DNA from: an uncultured Mycoplasmatota bacterium
GTDB lineage: Bacteria > Bacillota_I > Bacilli_A > RF39 > UBA660
Length of the DNA stretch: 38,767 nt
Assembly (NCBI GenBank): GCA_946630615.1
Contig: CAMOYX010000003.1
Location: forward strand, 1 to 38,767
Reading direction: 5' to 3'
In this document: positions 9,345-16,845 of the stretch, in pieces
Numbering within the stretch: the first letter of the stretch is position 1
How the letters are laid out: each line of letters starts with the position of its first letter
The notes under the pieces: generated by a model
The model's database searches: none
What the model was told of the DNA's origin: nothing
The model's input: only the letters and a program-made list of their open reading frames with translations
Made by a program: the position numbers and the translations under genes

Positions 9345-9365
9345 ATAAAATCACCACGTGCCTAA

Positions 9366-9394
9366 ATTATAGATTAAATAAGTAATAATTGCAA
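9366..9394 (-). promoter_or_regulatory. Promoter of engB
   Basis: TTGCAA at 9389-9394, 17-nt spacer, TATAAT at 9366-9371. It lies between the typA terminator and engB. Confidence 0.75.
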
Positions 9395-9399
9395 ATAAT

Positions 9400-9427
9400 G
9401 AAAAAAGAAGAATATAAATTCTTCTTA
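9400..9427 (-). terminator. Terminator of typA
   Basis: AAGAAGAA-TTTAT-TTCTTCTT type stem followed by six U on the minus strand, overlapping the typA stop codon. Confidence 0.75.
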
Positions 9428-11230
9428 TCTCTTTAATCTAAATCTTTCTTTAGGATCTAATATAGCTTTACGTAATCTAATATTATCTGGAGTTACCTCA
9501 ACATATTCATCATCTTGAATAAACTCTAAAGCTTCTTCTAAACTAAACTTCTTTGGAGAAACTAAGTTAATAGCTTCATCAGATGATTTAGAACGTGTAT
9601 TAGACATTTCTTTATTCTTACATGGATTTACATCTAAATCATTATCTCTACTATGTAGACCAATAATCATACCTACATATACATCAACAGCAGGACCAAC
9701 AAATAAAGTACCTCTGTCTTGTAAGTTATATAATGAATAACCTAAAGTCTTACCAGTTTCCATAGAAACAAGTACACCATTTTTTCTACCAGCAATTGGT
9801 CCAACATATGGTTTGTATTCATCAAAGTCTCTTACCATAATACCTTCACCACGAGTATTAGTAATGAATGCACTACGATAACCAATTAATCCTCTAGTAG
9901 GAGCAGAAAACTCTAAATGTGCTTGTCCTTCACTATTAGTAGAAACATTTGTTAAAATACCTTTTCTTTCTTGTAAATCATTAATAATAGTTCCTTGATA
10001 ATCTTGAGGACAGTTAATAATTACAGTTTCAAATGGTTCGTATTTCTTTCCATCTCTTTCTTCAAGTAATACTTCTGGCTTAGAAACACATAGTTCAAAA
10101 CCTTCTCTTCTCATGTTTTCAAGTAAGATAGATAAGTGTAATTCACCTCTACCAGATACTTTAAATCCATCAGAGCCAGGTAATTCTTCAACTCTTAAAC
10201 CAACATTAACTTCAAGTTCTCTTTCTAATCTTTCTTTAATATGTCTACTTGTTAAGTATTTACCAGATTGACCAGCAAATGGTCCATTATTAACTAAGAA
10301 GTTCATAGATAGTGTTGGTCTTTCAATATGAATAGGTTCCATTGCTTCTACATGATTTGGATCACATATAGTGTCACCAATCATGATATCTGGACAACCA
10401 GCAAAGATAACTATGTCTCCATAGTAAGCTTCTTTCTTTTCTACTCTCTTAATTCCTTCAGTAACAAATAATTTAGAAATTCTAAATTGCTCTACTTTAT
10501 CAGAACCATTTCTGCATAAAGAAACCATTTCACCAGACTTAACAACACCCTTAGTAATACGAGCAACACCAAGTCTACCTAAGAAGTTATCATAGTCTAA
10601 GTTAGATACTTGCATTTGTAATGGATCTTTAGCATCACCTTTAAATGCTTCAACTTGTTCTAAAACTGTATCAAGTAAAGCATTAACGTTATCAGTTTGT
10701 ACATTTGGATCAAATGTAGCCCAACCATCTCTTGCAACACCATAAATAATTGGGAAGTCTAATTGTTCATCATTAGCATTTAATTCCATGAAAAGATTAA
10801 ATGTTAAATCAACAACTTCTTCTGGTCTTGCATCTCTCTTATCAATCTTATTAATAAATAGAATTGGTTTTAAATTTTGCTCTAAAGCTTTTCTTAAAAC
10901 AAACTTAGTTTGAGGCATTGGTCCTTCTGCAGAGTCAACAATTAAAATAACAGTATCAGCTGTTTTAATAACTCTTTCTACTTCAGAAGAGAAATCAGCA
11001 TGACCTGGAGTATCGATTATATTAATCTTATAATCTTTATATCTAATAGAACAGTTCTTAGAATAAATAGTAATACCTCTTTCTCTTTCAATTGAGTTAG
11101 AGTCCATTACTTGGTCTACTAATTCTTCATGTGAACTAAAAGTACCATTTTGTCTTAATAAAGCATCTACTAAAGTACTCTTACCAGCGTCTACGTGAGC
11201 TACAACAGCTACATTAATAATTTTATCCAT
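9425..11230 (-). CDS. typA: Translational GTPase TypA/BipA
   Basis: 601 residues, within the usual 600-615. G1 AHVDAGKST (about 10-18), RERGITI switch I (about 48-54), DTPGHADF (about 76-83), NKIDK (about 131-135), then EF-G-like domains II, III and V and the BipA C-terminal domain. It is a ribosome-associated GTPase linked to subunit assembly and stress. GGGATGAG precedes the ATG at 11230. Transcription probably starts at the promoter at 11259-11287, immediately after the terminator of the structured RNA. Confidence 0.96.
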   Translation of the reverse strand: MDKIINVAVVAHVDAGKSTLVDALLRQNGTFSSHEELVDQVMDSNSIERERGITIYSKNCSIRYKDYKINIIDTPGHADFSSEVERVIKTADTVILIVDSAEGPMPQTKFVLRKALEQNLKPILFINKIDKRDARPEEVVDLTFNLFMELNANDEQLDFPIIYGVARDGWATFDPNVQTDNVNALLDTVLEQVEAFKGDAKDPLQMQVSNLDYDNFLGRLGVARITKGVVKSGEMVSLCRNGSDKVEQFRISKLFVTEGIKRVEKKEAYYGDIVIFAGCPDIMIGDTICDPNHVEAMEPIHIERPTLSMNFLVNNGPFAGQSGKYLTSRHIKERLERELEVNVGLRVEELPGSDGFKVSGRGELHLSILLENMRREGFELCVSKPEVLLEERDGKKYEPFETVIINCPQDYQGTIINDLQERKGILTNVSTNSEGQAHLEFSAPTRGLIGYRSAFITNTRGEGIMVRDFDEYKPYVGPIAGRKNGVLVSMETGKTLGYSLYNLQDRGTLFVGPAVDVYVGMIIGLHSRDNDLDVNPCKNKEMSNTRSKSSDEAINLVSPKKFSLEEALEFIQDDEYVEVTPDNIRLRKAILDPKERFRLKR

Positions 11231-11258
11231 AATCTCATCCCTTTCGGATATCTAGAAG

Positions 11259-11287
11259 ATAATACAACAATAAAAATAAAAAGACAA
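11259..11287 (-). promoter_or_regulatory. Promoter of typA
   Basis: TTGTCT at 11282-11287, 17-nt spacer, TATTAT at 11259-11264. The -35 box begins right after the U-tract of the upstream RNA terminator. Confidence 0.6.
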
Positions 11288-11288
11288 G

Positions 11289-11314
11289 AAAAAAGTAGTT
11301 ACCAAAGTAACTAC
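11289..11314 (-). terminator. Terminator of the large structured RNA
   Basis: GTAGTTAC-TTTG-GTAACTAC, a perfect 8-bp stem with a tetraloop, followed by six U on the minus strand. There is no coding gene between it and 11974, so it must end a noncoding transcript. Confidence 0.85.
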
Positions 11315-11370
11315 TATTCTCTATGTATACTAAAATATGCTTAAATGAAAAAGATGTACATTAAGCATTA

Positions 11371-11398
11371 ACAAGGGAAACACTAAAGCGTCTCAACC
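11371..11398 (-). repeat. Twin hairpin repeat, 3' copy, inside the structured RNA
   Basis: 28-nt segment starting GGTTGAGACGC and ending GTGTTTCCCTTGT on the minus strand, matching the 5' copy at 26 of 28 positions. The two differences both fall in the tetraloop (UUUA here, UUCG there), so the stem GAGACGC/GUGUUUC is unchanged. Confidence 0.9.
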
Positions 11399-11791
11399 TA
11401 ATATACTCAATATACATCCCATCATGTGAGATAAACTCACGAGTTTTTTTACTAACGTATTCATAACACTACTAAGCTTTCATGATGTAACTCAATAGCA
11501 ATTATAAAAGCCACACAGACAAACCCCACGCGCGTACTTTCCTATGGCCGTCCGATAACCCCGTCGGGTCCGACGCACCACAAGACAGTAATTAATCAGT
11601 TTGCTGCATTCATTAGTAACGTGTGGCTCTAAACTTTTTAAAACTATACCACAGCTATATCTACTAAAAGTTATGGAATAATACCATAATCCCAAAACAA
11701 TAAATCGTTTAGGAATCATAGTAAACTCTACATAACGAGTGATATAACTATAATACAATTCCTAAGCAGACCAGAACTAAAATTAGCAAAT

Positions 11792-11819
11792 ACAAGGGAA
11801 ACACCGAAGCGTCTCAACC
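11792..11819 (-). repeat. Twin hairpin repeat, 5' copy, inside the structured RNA
   Basis: The partner of the copy at 11371-11398, with a UUCG tetraloop. It lies just inside the 5' strand of the closing helix, while the other copy lies near the 3' strand, so the pair is placed almost symmetrically. Confidence 0.9.
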
Positions 11820-11874
11820 AAGTACCAAAACGTTAACCTTAGTACCATGTCTATCCTATATTAGAACCATCTTA

Positions 11875-11903
11875 AATATACCAAACATATATTCATAAAT
11901 CAA
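11875..11903 (-). promoter_or_regulatory. Promoter of the large structured RNA
   Basis: TTGATT at 11898-11903, exactly 17 nt, then TATATT at 11875-11880, minus strand. Predicted start near 11868. Confidence 0.7.
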
Positions 11904-11951
11904 TACTAAATTTTAATTTTTTTTCACTTTACATATTTAATTTACATTTTT

Positions 11952-11978
11952 AAAAAAATAAGAGTATAAACTCTTATT
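11952..11978 (-). terminator. Terminator of the 12552-11974 gene pair
   Basis: AATAAGAGT ... ACTCTTATT stem with a run of U on the minus strand, overlapping the stop codon at 11974. It separates this pair from the structured RNA promoter. Confidence 0.8.
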
Positions 11979-12555
11979 CTTTTTCATCTTTTAAAGTAAA
12001 ACTTTCAAGCTCTACATGTGTAGGCATTATAGCTTTCATCTCTTTAATTCTCTTTCTCTTAGATGCTTTCTTACCGCTTCTCTTAATTAAAATCATAAAA
12101 CTAATAATAGCAACTATAGCATATAAAATATTTAGAATAATAACTAAAGCATTTGCAATATCTAAATTAATTTCAGTAATAACTGGTGTTAATAAACTAT
12201 TTACAAACTCAAATGGTATTTTTAAAAGAATTACTATAAATACAATAATTAGTATGTCTAACACGTTAAAGAAATTAGTTTTAAAATCATTTCCTGTAAA
12301 TGTTGATAAGAATTCCTCTAATCCTAAGTAAATATTTTTAAATTCATTGTAAAAGAATCCTCTTTTACTATTTAATTTATTAACATCTATACCATGCTTA
12401 CTATATATTTCTTTAATAGTATTTTTATAATCTATATCAAGCTTACCATCACTTTTTTCATACTTATTAGATAAAATGTTAAGTTCTTCATTTATTACCT
12501 TATCATCTAATATATATAATTCTCTTTTAATCTTTTCAAATACTTCTTCTTTCAT
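11974..12555 (-). CDS. Two-helix membrane protein, unknown function
   Basis: 193 residues. A charged N-terminal half of about 75 residues is followed by two long hydrophobic helices at about 92-115 (ILIIVFIVILLKIPFEFV) and about 128-157, then a basic segment RSGKKASKRKRIKEMK and a short acidic tail. I do not recognise the family. Its ATG overlaps the stop of the upstream coiled-coil gene in ATGA, so the two are translationally coupled and probably act together at the membrane. Confidence 0.8.
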   Translation of the reverse strand: MKEEVFEKIKRELYILDDKVINEELNILSNKYEKSDGKLDIDYKNTIKEIYSKHGIDVNKLNSKRGFFYNEFKNIYLGLEEFLSTFTGNDFKTNFFNVLDILIIVFIVILLKIPFEFVNSLLTPVITEINLDIANALVIILNILYAIVAIISFMILIKRSGKKASKRKRIKEMKAIMPTHVELESFTLKDEKE

Positions 12556-14255
12556 CTTCCTTGCCTTCCTATCGATATCTTCTTATACGATTCAATCTTA
12601 GAACGTTTAACATCACTTACAATAGTAACATCCTTATCTTTTGTTGTTACAGTCTCATAATGAACAACTCTTATAATATCACTATTATCTTCTTTAATTT
12701 CATTTTGATTCATATCTAAAATAAACATAGGAGTCTTATCTTCAAAGATTAAGTTCTCATCATTAATAAAATCTCTTCTTACCTCTTCATTCAAAAAATA
12801 AGTAACAGAATTTTTATTAACACTAGCAATATAGGTAATTAAATCAGTTGAATACTTATAAGAAGGTGCATGTGATACTTTACTAGAAAGAAGTAAATAT
12901 CTTTCATCCTTTAATACCTTAGGTCCTTTAAAAAACATATTCATCTTAATATTTAATATATCAATATTTAAATCTTTTAATCTATGTTCAATAACTCTAA
13001 CAGATTCTAATAATTCATCATTACTATGTAAATTTAAATCTTTTAAATATTTAAGTCTAAACATTACATTATTACTACTATTAATTATTTCTCTTAAATT
13101 ATCTAAATCTTTTGAACTAGGATTATTATTTAATATATATTTAGATACAAATCTATATTCAACTAATAAATCTCTATCTTCTTTATCTAAATGATTATAT
13201 TTGTTTTCTTTATCTTCTAATTCATCTAAATAAGATAATTCTCTTTTATTAGCAATATCTACTTCATCTCTATCATTAATCTTTAAATTATCAAATTCTA
13301 TAAAATAATCAGCTATAGTCCTAACATCTAAATCCGGTATAATTTCATATTTATCATGAATTCTCTTCTCTTCATTAAGATAGAATGTATCAAAGCTTAC
13401 TATTTTATTAATATTACTTCTACGTTTAATTTCTAATAATTCCATATCAATATTACGTCTTTTCTTAAATGGAATCTTACTACTTAACTCATTATTAACA
13501 AAATCAATCTCTTTATTTATTTCTTCAATTTCTAAAGGCATCTTAATTAATTCATATTTATTATTTAAATAATCACTATCAAGTTCTAGATCTTTTAAAT
13601 AATTAACTAACATACCTATATCAAGTTCAATAGCTTCTCTGTCATTTGCATCCCTAATTGCAGCTTTTAGCTTACTAAACTCTTCATCAAAATTCATTTC
13701 TAATGAAACTAAATCAGTAAAAAATATTTTATTATTGGTTTTATAATATTTATTCTTTAAATCATTTAGTTTTATAGATTTATCATAGTATTTATTAGTA
13801 ATAGTAACTAAATTATTATAAGTATCTACTTGGTTATGTAATTTAGTTAAAACTATTAAACATAATAAATTTAAAGTTCTCTTAATCTTTTTTAAATATT
13901 CATCACTATTATCTATATTATTCTTAAACATATTAATTTGTCTTTTAATCTCTATAAAATTAGTTTCTTCATTTAAAGATAAATTAATTCTAGGATTAGG
14001 AATTTTATAATCATCTAATATTAGATTTAAATGATACTTTGAATTATATTTCTTATAAAAATAATATTTATTTAAAAAATCTTCTAAATCATTATTATCG
14101 TTTGGAATAAAAATTCTGGATAAAGAACCATATACAGGATCCTTAAAAGAATAACTAACTCCAACGCCTAAAACACCATCATAAACATATGGTTCTCTTT
14201 TAGTAGAATAATAGCCAAATTTAATTAAAGTTTTATGTACTTCTTCTCTAGTCAT
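12552..14255 (-). CDS. Large coiled-coil-rich cytoplasmic protein, unknown function
   Basis: 567 residues from the ATG at 14255, chosen because GGGGAG lies four to five bases upstream; an in-frame extension to 14324 would cross the promoter. There is no signal peptide or membrane helix. The first 60 residues hold a compact segment (GVLGVGVSYSFKDPVYGSLS), and the rest is mostly charged helix, e.g. EIKRRSNINKIVSFD and LDELEDKENKYNHLDKEDRD, suggesting coiled coils. No family is recognised. It overlaps the downstream two-helix membrane gene by 4 nt, making a two-gene operon. Confidence 0.78.
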   Translation of the reverse strand: MTREEVHKTLIKFGYYSTKREPYVYDGVLGVGVSYSFKDPVYGSLSRIFIPNDNNDLEDFLNKYYFYKKYNSKYHLNLILDDYKIPNPRINLSLNEETNFIEIKRQINMFKNNIDNSDEYLKKIKRTLNLLCLIVLTKLHNQVDTYNNLVTITNKYYDKSIKLNDLKNKYYKTNNKIFFTDLVSLEMNFDEEFSKLKAAIRDANDREAIELDIGMLVNYLKDLELDSDYLNNKYELIKMPLEIEEINKEIDFVNNELSSKIPFKKRRNIDMELLEIKRRSNINKIVSFDTFYLNEEKRIHDKYEIIPDLDVRTIADYFIEFDNLKINDRDEVDIANKRELSYLDELEDKENKYNHLDKEDRDLLVEYRFVSKYILNNNPSSKDLDNLREIINSSNNVMFRLKYLKDLNLHSNDELLESVRVIEHRLKDLNIDILNIKMNMFFKGPKVLKDERYLLLSSKVSHAPSYKYSTDLITYIASVNKNSVTYFLNEEVRRDFINDENLIFEDKTPMFILDMNQNEIKEDNSDIIRVVHYETVTTKDKDVTIVSDVKRSKIESYKKISIGRQGR

Positions 14256-14278
14256 ATAGCTCCCCATTTTCCAAAATA

Positions 14279-14287
14279 AGTATAACA
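14279..14287 (-). promoter_or_regulatory. Extended -10 promoter of the coiled-coil gene
   Basis: TGTTATACT on the minus strand, about 24 bp before the ATG at 14255. Divergent to the plus-strand promoter 25 bp away. Confidence 0.55.
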
Positions 14288-14311
14288 TAACAAAAAAACT
14301 TATACTAGATA

Positions 14312-14320
14312 TGTTATAAT
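14312..14320 (+). promoter_or_regulatory. Extended -10 promoter of the DUF308-like gene
   Basis: TGTTATAAT on the plus strand, a perfect extended -10, 22 bp before the ATG. Only A-rich sequence at the -35 position. Confidence 0.6.
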
Positions 14321-14341
14321 ACAAAAAAGGAGAAAAAATAA

Positions 14342-14878
14342 ATGAATAATAAAAATATAAATGGCTTAATAACTGACATAGGCCTACTAATACTAGGTAT
14401 AGTAATGGCTATAAATGCTAGTGCTCTACTAAATTTTATATTTAATTTAATAGGTATAGTATTCATAGTAATAGGAATAGTAAATATCATAAGAAATAAT
14501 AATAACAATATAGAAAAAAATATTGCTACCATAATCATGGGAGCAATAATACTTCTAGCATCTAACTTCTTTGTAAGTGCCATAAATGTAATAACAGGTA
14601 TTATATTAACCTTTATAGGTATAACAAAGCTAGTTAATTCTAAATATTACACAGTAATTAAAAGCAAATATATACTACAAATTGTTGGATCAATATTATT
14701 AATAATTCTAGGTTTATACTCAATATTTGCAGATAATATTATATTAAATATAATTGGAATACTTTTAATTATATATTCAGTACTTGATATAGCTAACTAT
14801 TACAATAAATTTAATAATAAACCAAATAACAAAAAATTAAATAGCAAAGTAATAGATGCAACATATAAAGAGAAATAA
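14342..14878 (+). CDS. DUF308/HdeD-like multi-helix membrane protein
   Basis: 178 residues, the only plus-strand gene in the window. About six short hydrophobic helices are paired by tight turns (e.g. GLLILGIVMAINASALL, IGIVFIVIGIVNII, IIMGAIILLASNFFV, GSILLIILGLYSIFA), the repeat style of DUF308/HdeD proteins, followed by an Asn/Lys-rich tail. AAAGGAG precedes the ATG by about nine bases. The function of DUF308 proteins in Firmicutes is not established. It ends in a terminator shared with the convergent thioredoxin-like gene. Confidence 0.8.
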   Translation: MNNKNINGLITDIGLLILGIVMAINASALLNFIFNLIGIVFIVIGIVNIIRNNNNNIEKNIATIIMGAIILLASNFFVSAINVITGIILTFIGITKLVNSKYYTVIKSKYILQIVGSILLIILGLYSIFADNIILNIIGILLIIYSVLDIANYYNKFNNKPNNKKLNSKVIDATYKEK

Positions 14879-14908
14879 AAAAAGTTCACTTAAAGTGAAC
14901 TTTTATTT
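14876..14908. terminator. Bidirectional terminator between convergent genes
   Basis: AAGTTCACT-TAA-AGTGAACTT, a perfect 9-bp stem with A-rich sequence before and T-rich sequence after, so it can serve the plus gene at 14342 and the minus gene at 14903. Confidence 0.85.
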
Positions 14909-15640
14909 TGTTTTCTTTGTAGAAGATTTCTTTTTTGTAGTTTTCTTTGCAGGAGTTTTCTTTGTAGTAGATGATTTACTACTAGTCTTTTTTGTTGTTT
15001 TATCTTCTTTTTTTGAAGTCTTTGGTTTTTCCACCTTTACTTCTTCAACTTCTACTTTAGTTTCTTCTACTTCCCTAGCTTCTTCTTTTTTCTTTAATTC
15101 TTTAACACTAGGTACTCCTGAGTCACCTTTTCTTGCAAATGTAACTGTAGCAATAACAAGTACTAGAATAATAAATCCAACAGCAACAATTCCTATAATA
15201 TCTTTATTGTTATTAGATTCTTCTACTTGACTTTCAGGTAATATAGAAGCCACTTTAGATACAAACTCATCATTTTTATAAGTATCATCAATTGCTTTTT
15301 TAATATCTTCATTATAAGATTCAGCATAACCATTCCATGTTTCATCACCAATTATAATATATGGAACACCATTAACTGTATCTCCCATAGCATCTGCAGC
15401 TTTTTCCATTAACTCTGCATTCTTGCTATTATTCCAAACCTCATAACTTTGTACTTTAAATTTATCTTTATAGTTATCATCTTCTGATAAAGTACCTAAG
15501 AAACTTAAAGCCTTCTTACAATAAGTACAAGTCTCTCCTCTAAAAACATAAACAGTAACTTCTTTAGCATTACATACATTTGGTAATAAAACTAAAGAAA
15601 AAATAGCTATAAATAAACTTAATAATAAATTCTTTTTCAT
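14903..15640 (-). CDS. Secreted/membrane-anchored glutaredoxin-like protein with Lys-rich tail
   Basis: 245 residues. A signal peptide (1-25, MKKNLLLSLFIAIFSLVLLP...CNA) leads into a thioredoxin/glutaredoxin-like domain with the redox motif GETCTYCKKAL at about 35-45 and the cis-Pro loop GVPYIIIGD at about 100-108. A membrane helix follows at about 146-167, then a cytoplasmic tail of about 75 residues, first acidic (EEAREVEETKVEVEEVKVE), then a low-complexity Lys/Ser/Thr stretch. The catalytic domain is therefore outside the cell. Substrate is unknown; disulfide handling is inferred. The highly basic tail might bind nucleic acid or acidic partners. Confidence 0.85.
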   Translation of the reverse strand: MKKNLLLSLFIAIFSLVLLPNVCNAKEVTVYVFRGETCTYCKKALSFLGTLSEDDNYKDKFKVQSYEVWNNSKNAELMEKAADAMGDTVNGVPYIIIGDETWNGYAESYNEDIKKAIDDTYKNDEFVSKVASILPESQVEESNNNKDIIGIVAVGFIILVLVIATVTFARKGDSGVPSVKELKKKEEAREVEETKVEVEEVKVEKPKTSKKEDKTTKKTSSKSSTTKKTPAKKTTKKKSSTKKTK

Positions 15641-15661
15641 ATAAATTTCTCCTCATGTGAA

Positions 15662-15670
15662 ATTATAACA
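15662..15670 (-). promoter_or_regulatory. Extended -10 promoter of the glutaredoxin-like gene
   Basis: TGTTATAAT on the minus strand, about 22 bp before the ATG at 15640, just past the stop codon of the 42-aa ORF. Confidence 0.55.
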
Positions 15671-15674
15671 AATT

Positions 15675-15803
15675 CTAATTTAAAATACTATTACTTTCAA
15701 TAATACCAGCATCTATATTTTTATACATAGTAATTCCTAGCATTATTATAATGAAAATACCTAGAATAAAAAACAAAGATAACTTAAAAAAATCTCTCAA
15801 CAT
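15675..15803 (-). CDS. 42-aa single-helix membrane peptide
   Basis: A small ORF of 42 codons plus TAG. The ATG at 15803 is preceded by AGGTGATTT, a good ribosome site. The product begins MLRDFFKLS and has one hydrophobic helix (LFFILGIFIIIMLGITM, about residues 10-26), then a short polar C-terminus (YKNIDAGIIESNSILN). It lies 60 bp after the radical SAM gene and before the promoter of the glutaredoxin-like gene. Codon use resembles the neighbours. Real expression is inferred from the ribosome site and the clean membrane-helix composition. Confidence 0.6.
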   Translation of the reverse strand: MLRDFFKLSLFFILGIFIIIMLGITMYKNIDAGIIESNSILN

Positions 15804-15863
15804 AAATCACCTATTTATATATATAAACCATAAATATGATTATTATGTGAAAGATTTATGAAA

Positions 15864-16751
15864 CTAAAATAAGCTCATTTGATAATTAGTAGGAATTTCT
15901 TTTTTATAATCTCTTATTATGTCGTCCATATCAGTTAATATACCAACTTCATTACATCTATTAACAAATATTTCCATTAATCTTCGATATTGTAAGCTTG
16001 AAGCAAAATTTCTATTACCATATACAGATTCATAGTCTTTAGATAATCCAGGATATAAGATATCTAAAGCATTATAATAATATGATCTTTGATTAGTCTT
16101 TAAAGTAATACCCATCTTAGTATAAATAAACTTAGCATCCACTTCTTTTGACTTAGCAATAATATTATAAATATTATCTTCACTATCAGTTAAGAATGGT
16201 AATACAGGCATCATTAATACACCAGCGTATATACCAGCATTTCTAAGTTCCTTTAGTACAGCAAATCTCTTAGTAGAAGATATACAATTAGGTTCTATCT
16301 TCTTAGCTAATTCATTATCAAATGTTGTAATGCTAATCTTAACTATTACATTATTCTTTTTACTAATCTCAGAAAGTAAGTCTAAATCTCTTAATATTAA
16401 ATCACTCTTAGTATCTATTGAAACCCCAAAGCCATATTTATTTATCAACTCTAAAGCTCCACGTGTTAATTTTAAATGTTCTTCTTCAGGGTTATAAGGA
16501 TCAGATAAATTACCAAAAGACACAACACCTTTTAACTTTTTATTCTTTAGCTCTTCCTCAAGTATTTCTAAAGCATTTTCTTTTGTTCTTACCTCATCGA
16601 AATTCTCTATCCTATATGATTCACAACGAGAAGAACAGTAAATACATCCTAAAGAGCAACCCTTATACAAGTTCATGTGGTAGTCGATTCCAAACCATCT
16701 ACTTCCCTCATTACTTCTTGTCATAATTGTTCTAGTTTTAATCTTTTCCAA
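15864..16751 (-). CDS. SPL-type radical SAM protein
   Basis: 295 residues from the TTG at 16751. The radical SAM cluster motif CSLGCIYC lies near residues 31-38, with an extra Cys shortly after (SSRC), and GNLSDPYNPEE and DTKSDLILRD follow in the order seen in spore-photoproduct-lyase-like (SplB-related) proteins. Members of this broad group use a 4Fe-4S cluster and SAM; this one's substrate is unknown and it is shorter than true SplB. The TTG start is favoured because the promoter's predicted start site (about 16771) leaves only a short leader, with GGTGG seven bases upstream. A TTG at 16767-16769 would be almost leaderless. Confidence 0.85.
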   Translation of the reverse strand: MEKIKTRTIMTRSNEGSRWFGIDYHMNLYKGCSLGCIYCSSRCESYRIENFDEVRTKENALEILEEELKNKKLKGVVSFGNLSDPYNPEEEHLKLTRGALELINKYGFGVSIDTKSDLILRDLDLLSEISKKNNVIVKISITTFDNELAKKIEPNCISSTKRFAVLKELRNAGIYAGVLMMPVLPFLTDSEDNIYNIIAKSKEVDAKFIYTKMGITLKTNQRSYYYNALDILYPGLSKDYESVYGNRNFASSLQYRRLMEIFVNRCNEVGILTDMDDIIRDYKKEIPTNYQMSLF

Positions 16752-16777
16752 ATCCCCACCACCAATCAATCAATTGT

Positions 16778-16805
16778 ATTATAGCATTTTTCTATCATTA
16801 GTCAA
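16778..16805 (-). promoter_or_regulatory. Promoter of the radical SAM gene
   Basis: TTGACT at 16800-16805, 16-nt spacer, TATAAT at 16778-16783. The -35 box runs on directly from the U-tract of the upstream gene's terminator. Confidence 0.75.
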
Positions 16806-16845
16806 AAAAAGAGAGTTAAGTTAACCTAAAAACTTGACTCTTTTT
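16804..16845 (-). terminator. Terminator of the 17549-16821 membrane gene
   Basis: GAGTCAAGTT / AACTTAACTC stem (one internal mismatch), overlapping the stop codon and followed by U7 on the minus strand. Confidence 0.75.

Larger units (their letters stand above)
11289..11868 (-). ncRNA. Large structured noncoding RNA, ~580 nt (ROOL/GOLLD/OLE-class candidate)
   Basis: Between a TTGATT-17-TATATT promoter and a strong terminator lies about 580 nt without a credible gene but with many complementary segments: a closing helix 11839-11848/11323-11333 joining the two ends; a hairpin at 11798-11815 (7-bp stem, UUCG loop) repeated at 11377-11394; stems 11758-11765/11709-11716 (8 bp), 11684-11689/11671-11676, 11621-11628/11509-11516 (8 bp, extendable), 11573-11578/11530-11535, 11481-11487/11420-11426 and 11361-11368/11337-11344 (8 bp). 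The core at 11520-11580 is markedly GC-rich against the AT-rich background. These are read directly; the RNA call is inference. Length, isolated promoter and terminator, and likely host group fit the ROOL family, but I cannot confirm membership. It lacks tmRNA, RNase P and 6S signatures. Confidence 0.8.

Noticed and set aside
9345-9365. CACGTG near 9352 as a parS site
   Set aside because: Only the central hexamer matches; the flanking bases do not form the TGTTTCACGTGAAACA palindrome.
11492-11758. 88-codon minus-strand ORF inside the intergenic region before typA
   Set aside because: It lies wholly within the structured RNA, has no ribosome site, and its codons cover the long paired segments. 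The product is Cys/Arg/Tyr-rich, unlike the genome's proteins.
11371-11819. The 28-nt twin repeats as a CRISPR remnant
   Set aside because: Only two copies 393 nt apart, variation limited to a tetraloop, no spacers of regular size and no cas genes.
11289-11868. The large RNA as tmRNA, RNase P RNA or 6S RNA
   Set aside because: No tRNA-like 3' end with CCA or tag reading frame (tmRNA), no GAGGAAAGUCC or ACAGNRA blocks (RNase P), and it is three times longer than 6S RNA with a different pairing pattern.
14256-14324. N-terminal extension of the coiled-coil protein (MYYNISSISFF...)
   Set aside because: It would start upstream of the extended -10 promoter at 14279-14287, while GGGGAG supports the ATG at 14255.
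14314-14583. 89-codon minus-strand ORF opposite the DUF308-like gene
   Set aside because: It is antisense to a gene with a perfect ribosome site and promoter; its hydrophobic product mirrors the AT-rich helix codons of the real gene.
14856-15230. 124-codon plus-strand ORF
   Set aside because: Antisense to the Lys-rich tail of the glutaredoxin-like protein; the Phe/Val/Ser-rich product is a mirror of Lys/Thr codons and has no ribosome site.
16418-16726. 102-codon plus-strand ORF
   Set aside because: Antisense to the radical SAM core that holds the CxxxCxxC motif.
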